NCBI GenBank assembly: GCA_965178125.1 | Contig: OZ237753.1 | Coordinates: forward strand, 682,001-746,000 | Source of the DNA: Bilabrum cf. latius | Lineage: Eukaryota > Bigyra: Bicosoecida > Bigyra > Bicosoecida | Length of the DNA stretch: 64,000 nt | Reading direction: 5' to 3' | Shown here: in pieces, positions 37,687 through 48,553 of the stretch | Position numbering within the stretch: position 1 is the first letter of the stretch | Layout of the letters: each line of letters starts with the position of its first letter | Notes under the pieces: model-generated | Seen by the model: the letters and a program-made list of their open reading frames with translations, nothing else | Told to the model about the DNA's origin: nothing | Databases searched by the model: none | Made by a program: the position numbers and the translations under genes

Positions 37687-38637
37687 TCAATCAATGCCTC
37701 GTCTCCAACTGTCATCTCTTCGATCAAGGCCCGTGAACTCCTTCCCGGCCTGTGCAGCTAGCCTCTCCATCGCTGCTGCGTGCCGGCTCAGCACGACACC
37801 TCGGTCCACCCACTCCACAGGCCGGGCAAACACCTAGGAAAACTGCTGAGCCGCCTCGATTTCCACTTCCTGGATGCTAGGGCATCCATGCTCGCCCTGC
37901 AGCAGCTGCTCCATGCTCGTCACACCCCTCCCATCGTCTATGCCACAGGGCACGATCCGATCGAACCATGCCAGGTCCGGCCGCACGTTGAGCGCGAAGC
38001 CGTGCATGGTGACCCACCGGCTCGCCGCGATGCCCACCGCCGCGACCTTGGCGTCGCCCACCCACACACCGGGGTCCGTTGGCGACCTGCGGGCCTCGAT
38101 GCCCCACGCCCCCAGAGATCGGATCACCACCTCTTCCACCAGAGATAGGTACCAGCGAAGGTCTTTCCGGCTTGCCTCGAGTGACACGATTGGATAGCAC
38201 ACTAGCTGTCCTGGCCCGTGGAACGTCACTTCGCCGCCGCGCTCCACCCGGTGCACTTGGCAGTCGAATCGCTAAGGGTCGAAGCGTATATTGTCCGTTG
38301 TGGATCTTCTACCAAGGGTGTACACTGGATTATGTTCGACCATGAGAAGCGTGTCCCTGGGATAGTCCTCAGCCATCACGGCGTCTTTGGCCCTGCTGGC
38401 GTCGACAGAAAACTGCTTGCGTTCTTCACTTAGAGCCATCTGAAGCCAGTACGCATCCATATAATTCATTCTACCTAGCTTTATTGCCTGCAGGGGGACA
38501 CCTTGGATTGATGCGGGGCAACTCTTTGCTGCATCGGCGTGAGCTAGCTCATCTCGAATTGAACCCGCCAAGGCACGGTACAGAGGTCTTTGGCCCAAGC
38601 TGCACAGCCTAGGCATATGTATGAGCCTTCTCAACAT
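37687..38637 (-). CDS. LIPT2: lipoyl(octanoyl) transferase LIPT2/LipB
   Basis: A single exon of 316 residues ends at TGA, with TAG=Gln twice (after NIRFDP and after AAQQFS). Conserved blocks are HNPVYTLGRRST, ERGGEVTFHGPGQLVCYPIV (~133-152), DAKVAAVGIAASRW with Lys197, HGFALNV and WFDRIVPCGI with Cys231, the acyl-thioester nucleophile. LipB moves the octanoyl group from acyl carrier protein to lipoyl domains, the first step of mitochondrial lipoate synthesis. The first ~30 residues (MLRRLIHMPRLCSLGQRPLY) are basic and hydroxylated, fitting a mitochondrial presequence. It lies 142 bases downstream of uL1's start, on the same strand. Confidence 0.96.
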
Positions 38638-38792
38638 GATTCCTTGGGAACTGATGACATGGTGGTTTGCTGAAGAGGTAAATTGGATTCTCGTGAACGT
38701 CTTACAGTACAGTGCATCTATTGGCTTGCGTGACGAGTGCAGATTTTACTCTGTCGAGTGCCCATCACGCCTCCATTTCTAAGTCCTCTACC

Positions 38793-41453
38793 ATGAAATC
38801 TTTGGCCATGCTCTACATAATGCTTTATCTGGTGCTTATACTTGGATTTACAGGCACAAATGCAGCGAAAGGCATAGTAGACTACGTGCAGTGCAGCCTT
38901 TGTGAAGTGAGCACCAACAGAACGTTTTTGAATGATTCACGCATCAGTATGAAACTTCGCCAGATTAGCTTGACACTATTCGGACCTGTTCATGAAAGTA
39001 TCCGCCAAGGTACCTTGCCTTACTGATAGAGTCGGTTCTCTTGGGTGACACGTGTAGTCGCCACACAGTTGCTGTTCTCGTTTCATGGCGACGAAACGCG
39101 CATCCCTCTGCTTCCCACCGGATTGCAGTCGAAGCCACTGCACGGGAAGATTGATGACTGCTGTTGCGACGTAGACACCGTGGTGTAGGCCAACGACAAG
39201 CACTTCTTGCCGGCGTTGAACCTGCTCACAAAGACGACGTACTTCCGATTGTTTCGTGCCGATCTGTGGCGCACGTGCCCGTTCTGGGAGGAGGACGGTC
39301 AGTGCAACAATGAACGCTGCTCGGTGTGCCCGTGCGGCCCAGAGGAAGTGCCCACATGCTGGGAGGGTTCGGGCCACAAGGACCAGTCCGCCGCCAGGAT
39401 GCCCTCCTCCCCCGACGTGGACCTGGGGTGGGCAGGGGCAGGGGCAGGGGCAGGGGCGGGAGCAGGGACGGCAGGGGGCGCTGGTGGGTTCGGCTATGAT
39501 TCTGCTGAGGCAACCAAGACCACGGAGCAGGCCAGGCAGGCAGGGTCATTCCGCGGCTGGTCCCTGCCAGTTGGCGAGGCAGCCGATCGAGCATGGGCTA
39601 TCGCGGACAATGATAGCCCCACGCTCGAGTACGTGGATCTCGTGCGGAACCCAGAGGGGTACACAGGCTATGCAGGCCCCAAGGCGCATCGCATTTGGCG
39701 CAGCGTGTACGAGGAGAATTGCTTCGAAGGCGGCCCGGAGCCAACACCAATGCCCTTGGCTGCTTCTTCTTCTTCGTCCGCTGCGAACGGATCGTGCGCT
39801 GGCGGCGACGCTGGTAGCAAGGAGGGCGAGAGGTCAGCCGCGGAGGGTGCGTAGTCGGGGAGTCCGGCCGCCTCGTGTGAAGATCCCTTCGAAGCGGGTT
39901 TGACCATGGGAGCCGAGGCGCAGTCGGATCCGGGCGTCTGCCTCGAGGAGCGGGTCTTTCGGAGGCTTGTATCCGGGCTGCACGCGTCTATCAGCACGCA
40001 CATCGCCGCCACGGAGCAGATGGACGAGACAGCAGCGGTGGCCGGCCAGCTCTCCGGTCGGGGTTGGGCGACTGGCCGCAACCCCGACCTCGACTCTTGG
40101 CTCAGGCGCGTGGGGAGGTGGCCAGACCGGCTGCACAACCTGTATTTTGCATTTGTGTTTGCCCTGAGGTCGGTGGCGAAAGCCGCCCCTCTGCTGGAGC
40201 TGGCCCCCCTGAGGACGGGCGACGAGGCCGAGGACGGGGCGGCCAGGCGGCTCCTGCGGCAGCTCTTGCGCTCCGATGCGCCAAGGGGGGTACTCTTCGG
40301 CTTCGACGAGTCGAAGATGTTCCGAGTTGACATGCCCAGCCGCGGAGACGAAGGCCAGGACCACGGTAGCGAGGCAGAGGCAGGGGGAGGGGGAGGGGGA
40401 GGGGGAGGGGGAGGGGGAGGGGGAGGGGGAGGGGGAGGGGGAGGGGTTGGCGATCGTGCCGACGCGGACGGTAGCTCGCGCGGGGGCGCCTCGTGCCCCT
40501 CAGTGAAGCACGGGCTGGGCGACGTGCACGATCTCGAGAGAAGGTTCCACGCGGGGCAGGTGGCCGGCACAGGGAACAACAACAGGGCGCTCCAGGACGC
40601 CAGGGAAGCGGCGGATGCGGCCCAGCGCGCGATGCAGGGCCGCAAGCGGGCGCTCAGGGAGGAGTTCCGACAGAAGTTCCGCAACATCAGCAGGGTCATG
40701 GACTGCGTGGGGTGCGAGAAGTGCAGGCTTTGGGGCAAGTTGTAGTTCCTAGGCGTGGCTAATGCGCTCAAGGTGCTGCTGGCCGATGACAGAGACTCGG
40801 CTGCTCTCGAGGTTCTGGGGGGGGAGCACATCGAGGTGCTTGAGACCCCGGTGGCGCTGGCAGGGGGGTGGAAAGGCGCGGCCGACGGCGGTTTAGCGGT
40901 GAGTGAGCTGGTGGCGGTGGGGCATGGGTTCCCTGGGGAGTCGAATCTCGCCAGGCGAAGGTTCCCTGAGGGGCTGGGTGTCGCCGTGGAGAGCGCGCAG
41001 GACGGTAGCTTGCGGCTGCTGGCGTGGAGGAACAAGAGCAAGAACAAGAGCAAGATATAGGCTGCAAGGTAGAGCGTGGGAGCTGGTGCGAAAGAAGAAG
41101 AGGAAGGCGCGCCAGAGGCTGTTCTAGCCGCGGCCAAAGAGGGAAGGATACCCCACGATGCGTGGGTGGCGGTGGAGCTCAGCCGGAACGACCTGGTCGC
41201 ACTAGTGAACGTTCTGCACAGGCTCGCTCTGTCGGTCCGGGAGGTGGAGGAGATGAGGGGGAGAGAGCTGGCCAGGGCACTGCAGGGATGGACGGTAGTG
41301 GCAGGGCAGGTGGGGGCGGTGCTGCTGGGACTGGTGGGGGTGATCGTGGCTGGGCTCCGGTGGAGGTACGCGGTACCTGTGCAGCCGCTTGCACGGAACT
41401 ATGGGGGGGCAAAGCTTGCCGGGGATGGCAGGCATGATAAGAAAAACTAGTGA
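38793..41453 (+). CDS. ERO1: ER oxidoreductin 1 (ERO1)
   Basis: Exons 38793-38906 and 39129-41453 give 812 residues, ending at TAG(Gln)-TGA. A signal peptide (MKSLAMLYIMLYLVLILGF) leads into CSLCE, GKIDDCCCDVDTV, TYFRLFRADLWRTCPFWEED and CSVCPC. Next come NPEGYTGYAGPKAHRIWRSV, YEENCF, VCLEERVFRRLVSGLHASIS and NLYFAFVFALRSV. The inner disulphide site is CVGCEKC (Cys564, 567, 570), followed by RLWGKL and a TAG at the universally conserved Gln of WGKLQ. SRNDLVALVNVLHRL closes the domain. ERO1 reoxidises PDI using FAD and oxygen. Insertions include Gly-Ala runs and a ~22-Gly tract at 456-478. A C-terminal transmembrane segment (GAVLLGLVGVIVAGL) is unlike soluble animal ERO1. The family usually has 450-560 residues. 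Confidence 0.96.
38907..39128 (+). other. ERO1 intron
   Basis: A 222-base, phase 0 intron with donor GTGAGC and acceptor ATTGCAG. Splicing gives CSLCE-SKPLHGKIDDCCCD, the ERO1 cysteine pattern. A 48-base alternative (39010-39057) was considered and is weaker. Confidence 0.8.
40379..40446 (+). repeat. (GGGGGA)n tract coding poly-Gly in ERO1
   Basis: About eleven tandem GGGGGA hexamers stay in frame and encode a run of Gly. The strand is G-rich enough for quadruplex formation. Length is probably unstable. Confidence 0.9.
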
Positions 41454-41838
41454 TTGCAATAATTTGGTCTATTTCTGGTTGTGCGATCCGATTTCGGGGC
41501 ACAGACTCGTTGCACCGACGGTGATGTCGAACATTGCAAGAACGATGCTCTTCTCGCCAAGAGCAGTGAGTATTATGCATGGACAACGCATGTATACAGC
41601 AACCAGTCCCCCAAAACACTGGCAACAGCACTAGGATCCGAATCGGATCTTGTTTGTCGATGCGACCAAACCCAAACCCAAACCGGAACACGCCCGCGTT
41701 CTTCACGCGACATAATTTGACAGCTCCCAGCTCCCACAACTCTCAGCTACATCGGGTGGATTCATTCGACCTGTAGCTACTGCAAGCCAACTACATATTC
41801 ATCGAGACTACAACTACATCATCTGGCACTGGAAGGCC
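41454..41838. other. intergenic region between ERO1 and atypical kinase
   Basis: A 385-base stretch, noticeably more AT-rich than its flanks, upstream of the kinase start. It contains a short CCAAACCCAAACC run near 41668. I see no gene. Confidence 0.5.
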
Positions 41839-43527
41839 ATGAACTCGCGCTCCTGGCCTGCGACGAGGCCCAACTGTCTCACGACATTTCGAACCTCGCA
41901 CAGGACCAAGTCTTGCGAGCGCAACGGCAAGAGGCTGCACATGGACGAGACCGGCTGGATTGAACGCATCAAGAACCGCCATGGCACCATATTCGGCAGC
42001 CTCTTCAAGGCCAGCCGGACACTTGCCGCGGAGATGGTTCTCGACCACCCAGCTGGCAATTCGTCGTCGTTCGCCGTGAAGGAGTCCAGCGAGGCGCTCA
42101 TGAAGGCGAAGACGTCGACGGAGGGCGCACCTACGATCGAGGATCCCATTCAAGAGATACGCATTCTCGACTACCTCCATTCAGCTCGCCATGAGCCGCA
42201 TCCGAATGTGAGCCGTGTCGTCGCTTCGGCCTCTGATGGCAAGTACCACTACACGGTCATGCCATGGTACGAGCACGGCGACGCGCTGGATCACATCAAT
42301 AATGCAGTTGGCAATGGCAGCTGGACCGAGATGCGTGCATGCCGGCTGTTCTACGGGGCGCTCAAGGGCCTGCACCACATGCACTGCATGGGGGTGGTGC
42401 ACGGCGACATCTCCCCGGAGAATATCCTGGTGGGCGACCACGGCGAGGGCGTCATCGCTGACCCGGGCCAGGCCATGGACCGCTGGACGCAGCCTCCTCG
42501 CGGAGCCACCAAGGCGCCGGACGGCGGCCCGCTGCCTCCGGGGGCGGACGGTCTCCGCGGGGGGCATGGCAAGCTCAACTTCGCGGCCCCTGAGCTGCGG
42601 ACTGGCGGTGTGTACGACGAGCGCGCGGACGTGTACTCGCTGGCCATGTGCGCGTGGGTGATGCTACTTGCATTCGTACCCAAGAGCAGCTTCCTGCAGT
42701 CCGAGGCCGCGCTGCACAACTAGATCAGGCGGTCCCAGAGGTACGCCTGTCTGTCCGAGGCGGGTCGGGACTTCCTGACCTTCATGGTGCGGCGTGCTAC
42801 CGAGGACAGGCCCAGCATGGCGGACATCTTCGCGCACCCGTTCCTGCAGCAGCTGCCTGAGGTGCGGGCCAGGGGCAGTCCCGGGGCACTGCGGAAGCGC
42901 ATCGAGGCCGAGACAGCTGCGGCTGAGACGTGCAACAGGGAGGTGCATGCGTGGTACGTGATGCATCTGCGAGGAGAGGCGGGGGCAGGGACTGGGGCTG
43001 GGACTGGGGCTGGGGCTGGGGCTGGGCAGGCCCGTGGAGGGGCAGGAGCTCCTGCTTCAGCACCTGCACCTGCACCTGCACCTGCACCTGCACCTGCACC
43101 TGCACCTGCGCCCGTGCCCATGCAGTCTGCGCCCATGCAAGCTGCATCCGACATGGACCCGTGGGCTGGGCCCGCTGCAGCGGATCTGCACATGCTGGCG
43201 TCAGTGGCCGCAGGGACCAAGGACTCCGGGGGTGCATCGCATGCACAGCAGGAGGACCCCTGGGATGCACCGCTCGCATGGGGATGGGGGTCCCATGCCG
43301 TGCAACCGGCGTGCCTTGGGGCGTCCGGTCACGATGGGCCGCACTGGCATGGCCCGGGCGGCCCGGGTATCACCGACATGGCGATGGGCTCCGGCTGCAT
43401 GGACGCGGCTGGATGGCCAGAGGGCCAGATGCCCATGGCCAGCTCGTCAAGCGGCAGCTCGGCTGCACCTGCCACCGGTGGGGCCGGTCGCGGGATGGAC
43501 GGGTCGGACGAGCAGTGGGGCAGCTGA
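41839..43527 (+). CDS. divergent protein kinase with HGD/DPG motifs
   Basis: A single exon of 562 residues ends at TGA, with one TAG=Gln at 42721. The kinase fold is recognisable: FAVKES with Lys81 (VAIK lysine), a helix-C like DPIQEIRILDYL, and FYGALKGLHHMHCMGVVHGD. The catalytic loop is HGDISPEN (His188, Asp190, Asn195), with Gly for the usual Arg. The Mg loop is ADPGQA (Asp208) instead of DFG. The APE motif is AAPELR, then DVYSLAMCAWVMLL and RATEDRPSMADIFAHPFLQQ. All three metal/phosphate catalytic residues (Lys, Asp, Asp) remain, so activity is possible. The C-terminal ~190 residues are low complexity, with Gly-Ala/Thr and Pro-Ala runs from CACCTG-type repeats, then Gly/Met/Trp-rich. No close family is recognised. 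Confidence 0.85.
43057..43112 (+). repeat. (CACCTG)n hexamer tract coding Pro-Ala repeats
   Basis: About nine CACCTG/GCACCT hexamers sit in the kinase C-terminal tail, preceded by a GGGGCT repeat near 42990-43025 that codes Gly-Ala. Confidence 0.85.
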
Positions 43528-44278
43528 TCAAGCTGTGCCTCTGTGGAAGATCCGCAACTACTACAACGACGACTACTGCTGCTTGCAGCTTCAAGAATGG
43601 AGACGACAGTAGCAGCGATACAGCCTGACTCCTCTGCTAGAGGACGATGAGAGAAGCAGAGCGACACCAGCTCTTACAAGCAACACCACTATGGGGAATA
43701 GTCTGCACCGAGCCCCGGCCAGCTGCAGCCCCCAAGTGGAGGAAATCAAGACCATCCAAACCCCTCAAAAAAAGGGAAAAGGAAAAGAAAAAAAAGTCAA
43801 GAATACGTGAGAACAAGATCTACAAGAAGAAGAACAACCAAATATCGAGAGCCCCACTGCCCCTCATCCTGGATCGGCGGCCACGGCGGGCCGCTGGAAC
43901 GCGCGGACAGACGAGGTGGGGTGGGGTGTGGGAGACCTTGCCCCCGCCTCAGCCCAGTCGCGAGGACTCGGACGCGCACTACAGCGGGGGGTGGTCCAGG
44001 GCCTCTGGACTAGCAGTGGCATGTGCATTGAGTACGAGAATGAGACACTTCAAACTCTATACACACTCGAGCTGCGTTTGCAATCACGGACACTTCGGCG
44101 TGCTCCCTGCGCCCTCTGCCTGCTCACTCAGCCACAGGGGCTAGCAGCGCCCAATGCTCTAAGCAGCAGTGCGATCTCTTAGGTCGAGTAGCCAAGCGCG
44201 AATAAATATCTCTGCCAATGCACATACACTAGTATCGTGTGCAAAGTGCATGCCCACCGCCACCGCGCGGCTCCCGGG
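43528..44278. other. intergenic region between convergent genes
   Basis: These 751 bases separate the stops of the atypical kinase (+) and the TBC protein (-). They contain an A-rich patch near 43765-43840. A 165-codon plus-strand frame (43647-44144) crosses it but has no domain and an unlikely Lys-run composition, so I do not call it a gene. Confidence 0.5.
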
Positions 44279-47200
44279 TCACTCCACAAGCCCCAGCTGA
44301 CCGAGCGCAGCATCGAATGCAGCATCATCGTCAACGAGCCTGTCGTCTCCCTGATCCAAACCTGCCTCCGACGCGACTGATGCAGAGGCGCCCGTGAGGC
44401 CCCTGAGCCGCGCAGTGCCGGAAGCGCTCCCGCTGGCCATGGAGGAAGCGGGAGATGCAGGGGTGGCGGGGGTGCCGATCGAGGAGTCGCCACCTGCGGC
44501 CCTAGTCCCTACACCAACACCTGCCCTTGCATTCGAAGCGCGCGAACCGAAATGCAACGCATCGGCGTGCACCGGTCCCGCACTCGTCACACGGTCGCGC
44601 CCCCAAGACCCCAGCTTGCCCCGATCGCGGTCCGCCGGGCCGTCGCTTGATCTCCGAGGCCGCCCGTCATCCACACGTATGCCGCCGCCACCGGCGCCAT
44701 CACCGCCCCGGCCTCCTGCAGGAGACCAGGGCTGCCTGGAAGATGCGAACTGTTTCTAGCCCGAGCTGCTCCCACCGCTGGACACACCGAAGGCAGCGCT
44801 GGGAGCAGTGCCCGATCGCCTGTGCGCGCCACCCTTGCCTACCTATCCCTTGCTGGCCCCACCTTCCGTGCCGTGGCCCGCCCCCGCCACCGCCCTGCGG
44901 CGCTGCTCTGAGGACGTGCTGAGCGCCGCCGCACTCGTCACACTGCCATCGGGGCCCGCCCTGTGGTCGGGCACGCCAGCAGAGCTGGCTGCCGACACCC
45001 GCCCGCCGTCCTCGCACCTACCCGCCGAAGACCCCGCATCCAGCCCGACCGCTTCCAGCGCTGCCACCGTTGACGGCAACGAGCCGGGCATGGGACCCAT
45101 CGCGGGAACCGGATACCCTTCACCAGCACTAGTGCCAGTGCCAGTGCCAGTGCCTGCCCGAGCGCCGGCTCGCGCGCCTGCATCTGCTCCCGGTGCGTCC
45201 ATTGCACCACCGTGCGATGCACCCTGACCTCGGAAGCCTGTCAGTGGGTGCGCCCTTCCGCCACCGCTCCCGGGCCGTCCCACCCCCACCACAGCACCTC
45301 GAGCCAGCGCGTCGGCAGACAACGCCGTGCGCGCGCCAGGCGAGGACGAGGACGCATAGTAGTGCGGCACGTCCCGCTTACTGGCTCCGGGTCCACTCTC
45401 CTCAGGACGATCCGGCAGCCGAGGGGAACTGCCGATGTTGAACTCGAGCTGGCGTATGATGGGCGACCCGCAGTCCGTGGTAGCGTCATCCCCACCGAGT
45501 ACCGAGGTCTCCACCGATCCAGCCACGGAGCGTCGGCCGCTCGTAGCCCTGCCCACGGACCCCAGCCGCAGCAAGCCCCCGCTCAGCCCGCTCCCCACTC
45601 GCTGCAGCCCCCCACCATCCCTGTACTCCAGCCCCAGGCCCATCGGGAGACCATCCGTGGACCGAGGTGACAGCCCACGGGCCCCGGCCTCTGCAAGCAG
45701 CACGCTGCTGGGAACGCTGGCCGATCCCAATTCGTCCGCGCTACGTCTCCCGGAGCCCGTTGTGCCCACAGACCCTATCCCGTCATCTGCCCCGCCCCTC
45801 GTCGCGCTGAGCCGAGGCAGTCGCGGGGGCAGGCTTGAGCCGTGCACCGGCGTGTTGAGGCCGCTACTGCCTCCACGAGCCGCAGCACTGCCTGCCATGC
45901 TGCCTGCCATGCTCCCGCTCCCAGAACTGCTGCTTCTGTCGTTCGTAGCAATGACCTGCACGCCCCCCGGCTGCATCTAGGCGGAGGAGGAGGAAGCAGG
46001 AAAAAAACCAGTGGCAGAGACGCCCGATGCGGCACCACTGCCATGCCCTGCACCTGGCGTGCGGGGGGCGTCATCATGCCCACCAGCAGCACCGGCTGCT
46101 CGACCTGCGTACAACCTCACCCCACCAGGGCCAGGAGAGCCTGCGGGTGGCAGCCTTGGTCCAACATGGCTGCCAGCTGATCCAGCGCCCGCAGCATCGG
46201 CAGCTCTGCCAGGTCCCCTTCGGATCCCACCGCGGGGGTCACAAGATGCGGCCAAAGGTGCCGCCCCTGCTGCCGCGGGCTCCTCGGGCACTGTGGCCAT
46301 GCACCCCGTGCTCGTGGCAGGAGCGGAAGAAGCCAGCCTTCGCTCGCCTCCGCCAATGCCACCGGCCCCCCTCACGCGGATATCGCCGCCTGCAGGGGAC
46401 GTTCCCCCGTGCACGCCTATGCCACTGATTCGAGCCCTAGCGGGTGATGGTCGGCTCTTCCTCTTCATTGCCTGCCCCCTGGGGGTGTGCAGCAGCGATA
46501 CCAAGTCACACTTCCTAGCCCTCCTCTGTCTCACCCCAGTCTCCGAGGCCTCCTTCACAGAGAGCCCCTCTTCCGTGGCACGGTATTGTTCCCTGAGCGC
46601 GCGCATGTCCGCGGTGGTGATTCGCTCCGCGAACACCCTCCGCATGAAATCGTCCGCCGAGTCACCTAGTTCCCTTGGCACCTTGCGCAGGAGAGGCAGC
46701 ACCTCGTCAAAGTCCAGCTTGAGGAGGCGCGGCCGCACCAGCCGCAGCACTGCGAGTGCCACTCGGAAGACGATCTTGCCCTCCGTCTCGTGCCCGTCGT
46801 GGAAGAAAGCGTCGAACACCCTGGTGACCCGGTCGAAGGGGAAGCAGTAGCTGTACAGAGTGAGCACCCACTGAGAGGCAAACATGGAGGGGTGGAGCCC
46901 CTTCGTCCTGAAATACGAGCCCAGGTCGGGCATGTGCTTGTCGATGAGCTTCGTGAGGATCCAAAGCGACTCCTGCAGCCGGGGCAGTGCGGGCAGGAAC
47001 AGTTCCCTGAGCCTGCCCCTGTACATGAGGGCCACGATGGTCCAGAACGCGCTCTCTTCGGGGAGGTGTATGAGCAGGGCGCCCGCCAGGAAGCCCATCC
47101 CCTGGCAGTACCCCACGTCGGGGTCATACACGGCATACGCGGCAAGGACTCGCCGGAGCGAGAGCTGGCCCGGGCTGTCGTGCCCCATGAACTGGCGGTG

Positions 47201-47919
47201 GCGGGGGTATGTCCTGGACAAGTCTCGGTCGATGTACGCCAGGTCCGTCGCCGGGAGCAGCCGCTTGGTCAGAGAAGCGTACATGCCTGCGAAAAATGAA
47301 TAGTGCGGGGCTCATGTTGCAGTGTTCGTGTGAGATAGACGAGCAGCACTAGGCATATAGCTCGGCAGCACAGGCACGAGCGAGTGAAAGCCAACCCAGT
47401 GGTAACCAAACTCTGCACTAAGGCTAGACGCAGTGAACCACAGGGCAACTAGACCCAGAAGCTTGCGCGCCACAGGAAGACAATGCTACGTTCGCTCCAA
47501 TAATGCAGATTCTTGCCAGATTCACCACAAAGCACCACGACGGAGCGATGATGCTTGTGCGGATAGCATCCGTTTCCGTGCAGCCAGTACTGGCATATAG
47601 CCTTACCTGGATGATCCTAAAGCAATGCATCGCTACCACAGAGCTTCATCCAAACCTAGGGTCTGCATGCGGTAGGAATGCCCTTCCGCACCCGTGTTTT
47701 CAGCCTGGCTGTGCCTGTCCAGGTGGCCCACCGCTCCAACATGCTCCTCCACTTCTTCAATCGGGAATTCTCCAACCAAACTTCATCTTTAGTCAGAGGC
47801 CTACTCCGACAAACCGTATCAGAGCCTTCTTCTGCGTCCAGAAAACCGAAACGATCCGGCTTCGAACCAGACCGAGCTGTCGAGGCGGAAGGAGTCGGGG
47901 TTCCACCCGCCGAACTCAT
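44279..47919 (-). CDS. TBC-domain Rab GTPase-activating protein
   Basis: Exons 47919-47637 and 47286-44279 give 1,096 residues, ending at TGA. The N-terminus MSSAGG leads to DRFGFLDAEEG, KKWRSMLERWATW and RVRKGIPTACRP, then TAG=Gln and VWMKLCG across the splice. The catalytic dual fingers are IDRDLSRTYP (Arg119) and GYCQGMGFLAG (Gln156). LQESLWILTKLIDKHMPDLG, ASQWVLTLYSYCFPFDRVTR and DAFFHDGHETEGKIVFRVAL complete the TBC domain (to about residue 300). Together these fit an active RabGAP of the TBC1D10/EVI5-like type. The last ~780 residues are Ser/Gly/Ala/Pro-rich and disordered, with TAG=Gln at 45977, 44843 and 44756. It acts on membrane-traffic Rabs; the specific Rab is unknown. Confidence 0.93.
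47287..47636 (-). other. intron of the TBC gene
   Basis: A 350-base intron with donor GTAGCG (weak) and acceptor TTCGCAG. Splicing joins G and GC into Gly and restores the VW..L.G..YASL TBC order. Confidence 0.88.
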
Positions 47920-48553
47920 GCTCTGACGAGCCCTCAGCCTTAACTCTACCCGTAACCCGAAATTGTGACACTGATAGCGGGGAAAAGTTGAAAATGTAAG
48001 GCCAAGAGGCCCAGAAAGGATATGCGCGTTCGGCAGGTGTTGCGAATGTGCCGTGTACTTTGCAGTAGCCATCCGGTTTTTGGTAGGAAACCGCTCCTTT
48101 GGGATTGAGCAGGAGTTCAGGCTTGTGAACAAAGTCCGGGCGCTCTATGCAGCATTTACCTGCTATTGGTAATGATGGACCCACTGTGCTGATTCGGGGG
48201 CCACATACGGGATGCAGTGGCTCCTGCTGAGACAGTGCAACTAGCTTGTTTTTTGCGACCAACGGTGCCATTTCTAGCAACGGCACCTCGACACCCTAAA
48301 TAGCACAAACGTTCCCCCATCAGAAGGTTAACAGCGGGTTTAAGTGCGACATTTACATTGGGAGTGTGTACTATTTGAACTGGTTGAAACCATTGGCCGA
48401 AGGCAAGGGGTGACTGCAGCTTGTCTCACGCACGGTCAGTGTTGGCATTCGTGCCCAAAATCGGCGATAGGGCTCAGCGCTTCCTTGTGTCACACTGGAA
48501 ACGGACCCTTCTTCACCTAGAGATTGGCTTGATTTACCCGAGGGTGTGGGATA
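47920..48553. promoter_or_regulatory. intergenic region of a divergent pair (TBC protein / NEK-like kinase)
   Basis: These 634 bases separate the start codons at 47919 (-) and 48554 (+), so both promoters are expected here. Minus-strand frames cross it but show no family. No clear core-promoter motif is visible. Confidence 0.4.

Noticed and set aside
39010-39057. 48-base ERO1 intron (GTACCT...GTGTAG)
   Set aside because: Weak donor and acceptor; the GTGAGC...ATTGCAG pair at 38907-39128 gives the expected ERO1 cysteine spacing.
39668-41137. 489-codon minus-strand frame opposite ERO1
   Set aside because: Antisense shadow, Ser/Pro-rich with poly-Pro from the GGGGGA tract; the plus strand is clearly ERO1.
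43647-44144. 165-codon plus-strand frame
   Set aside because: No domain, improbable Lys-run composition, and it lies in the gap between two convergent 3' ends.
47819-48286. 155-codon minus-strand frame upstream of the TBC gene
   Set aside because: Overlaps the first TBC exon in another frame and shows no recognisable domain.
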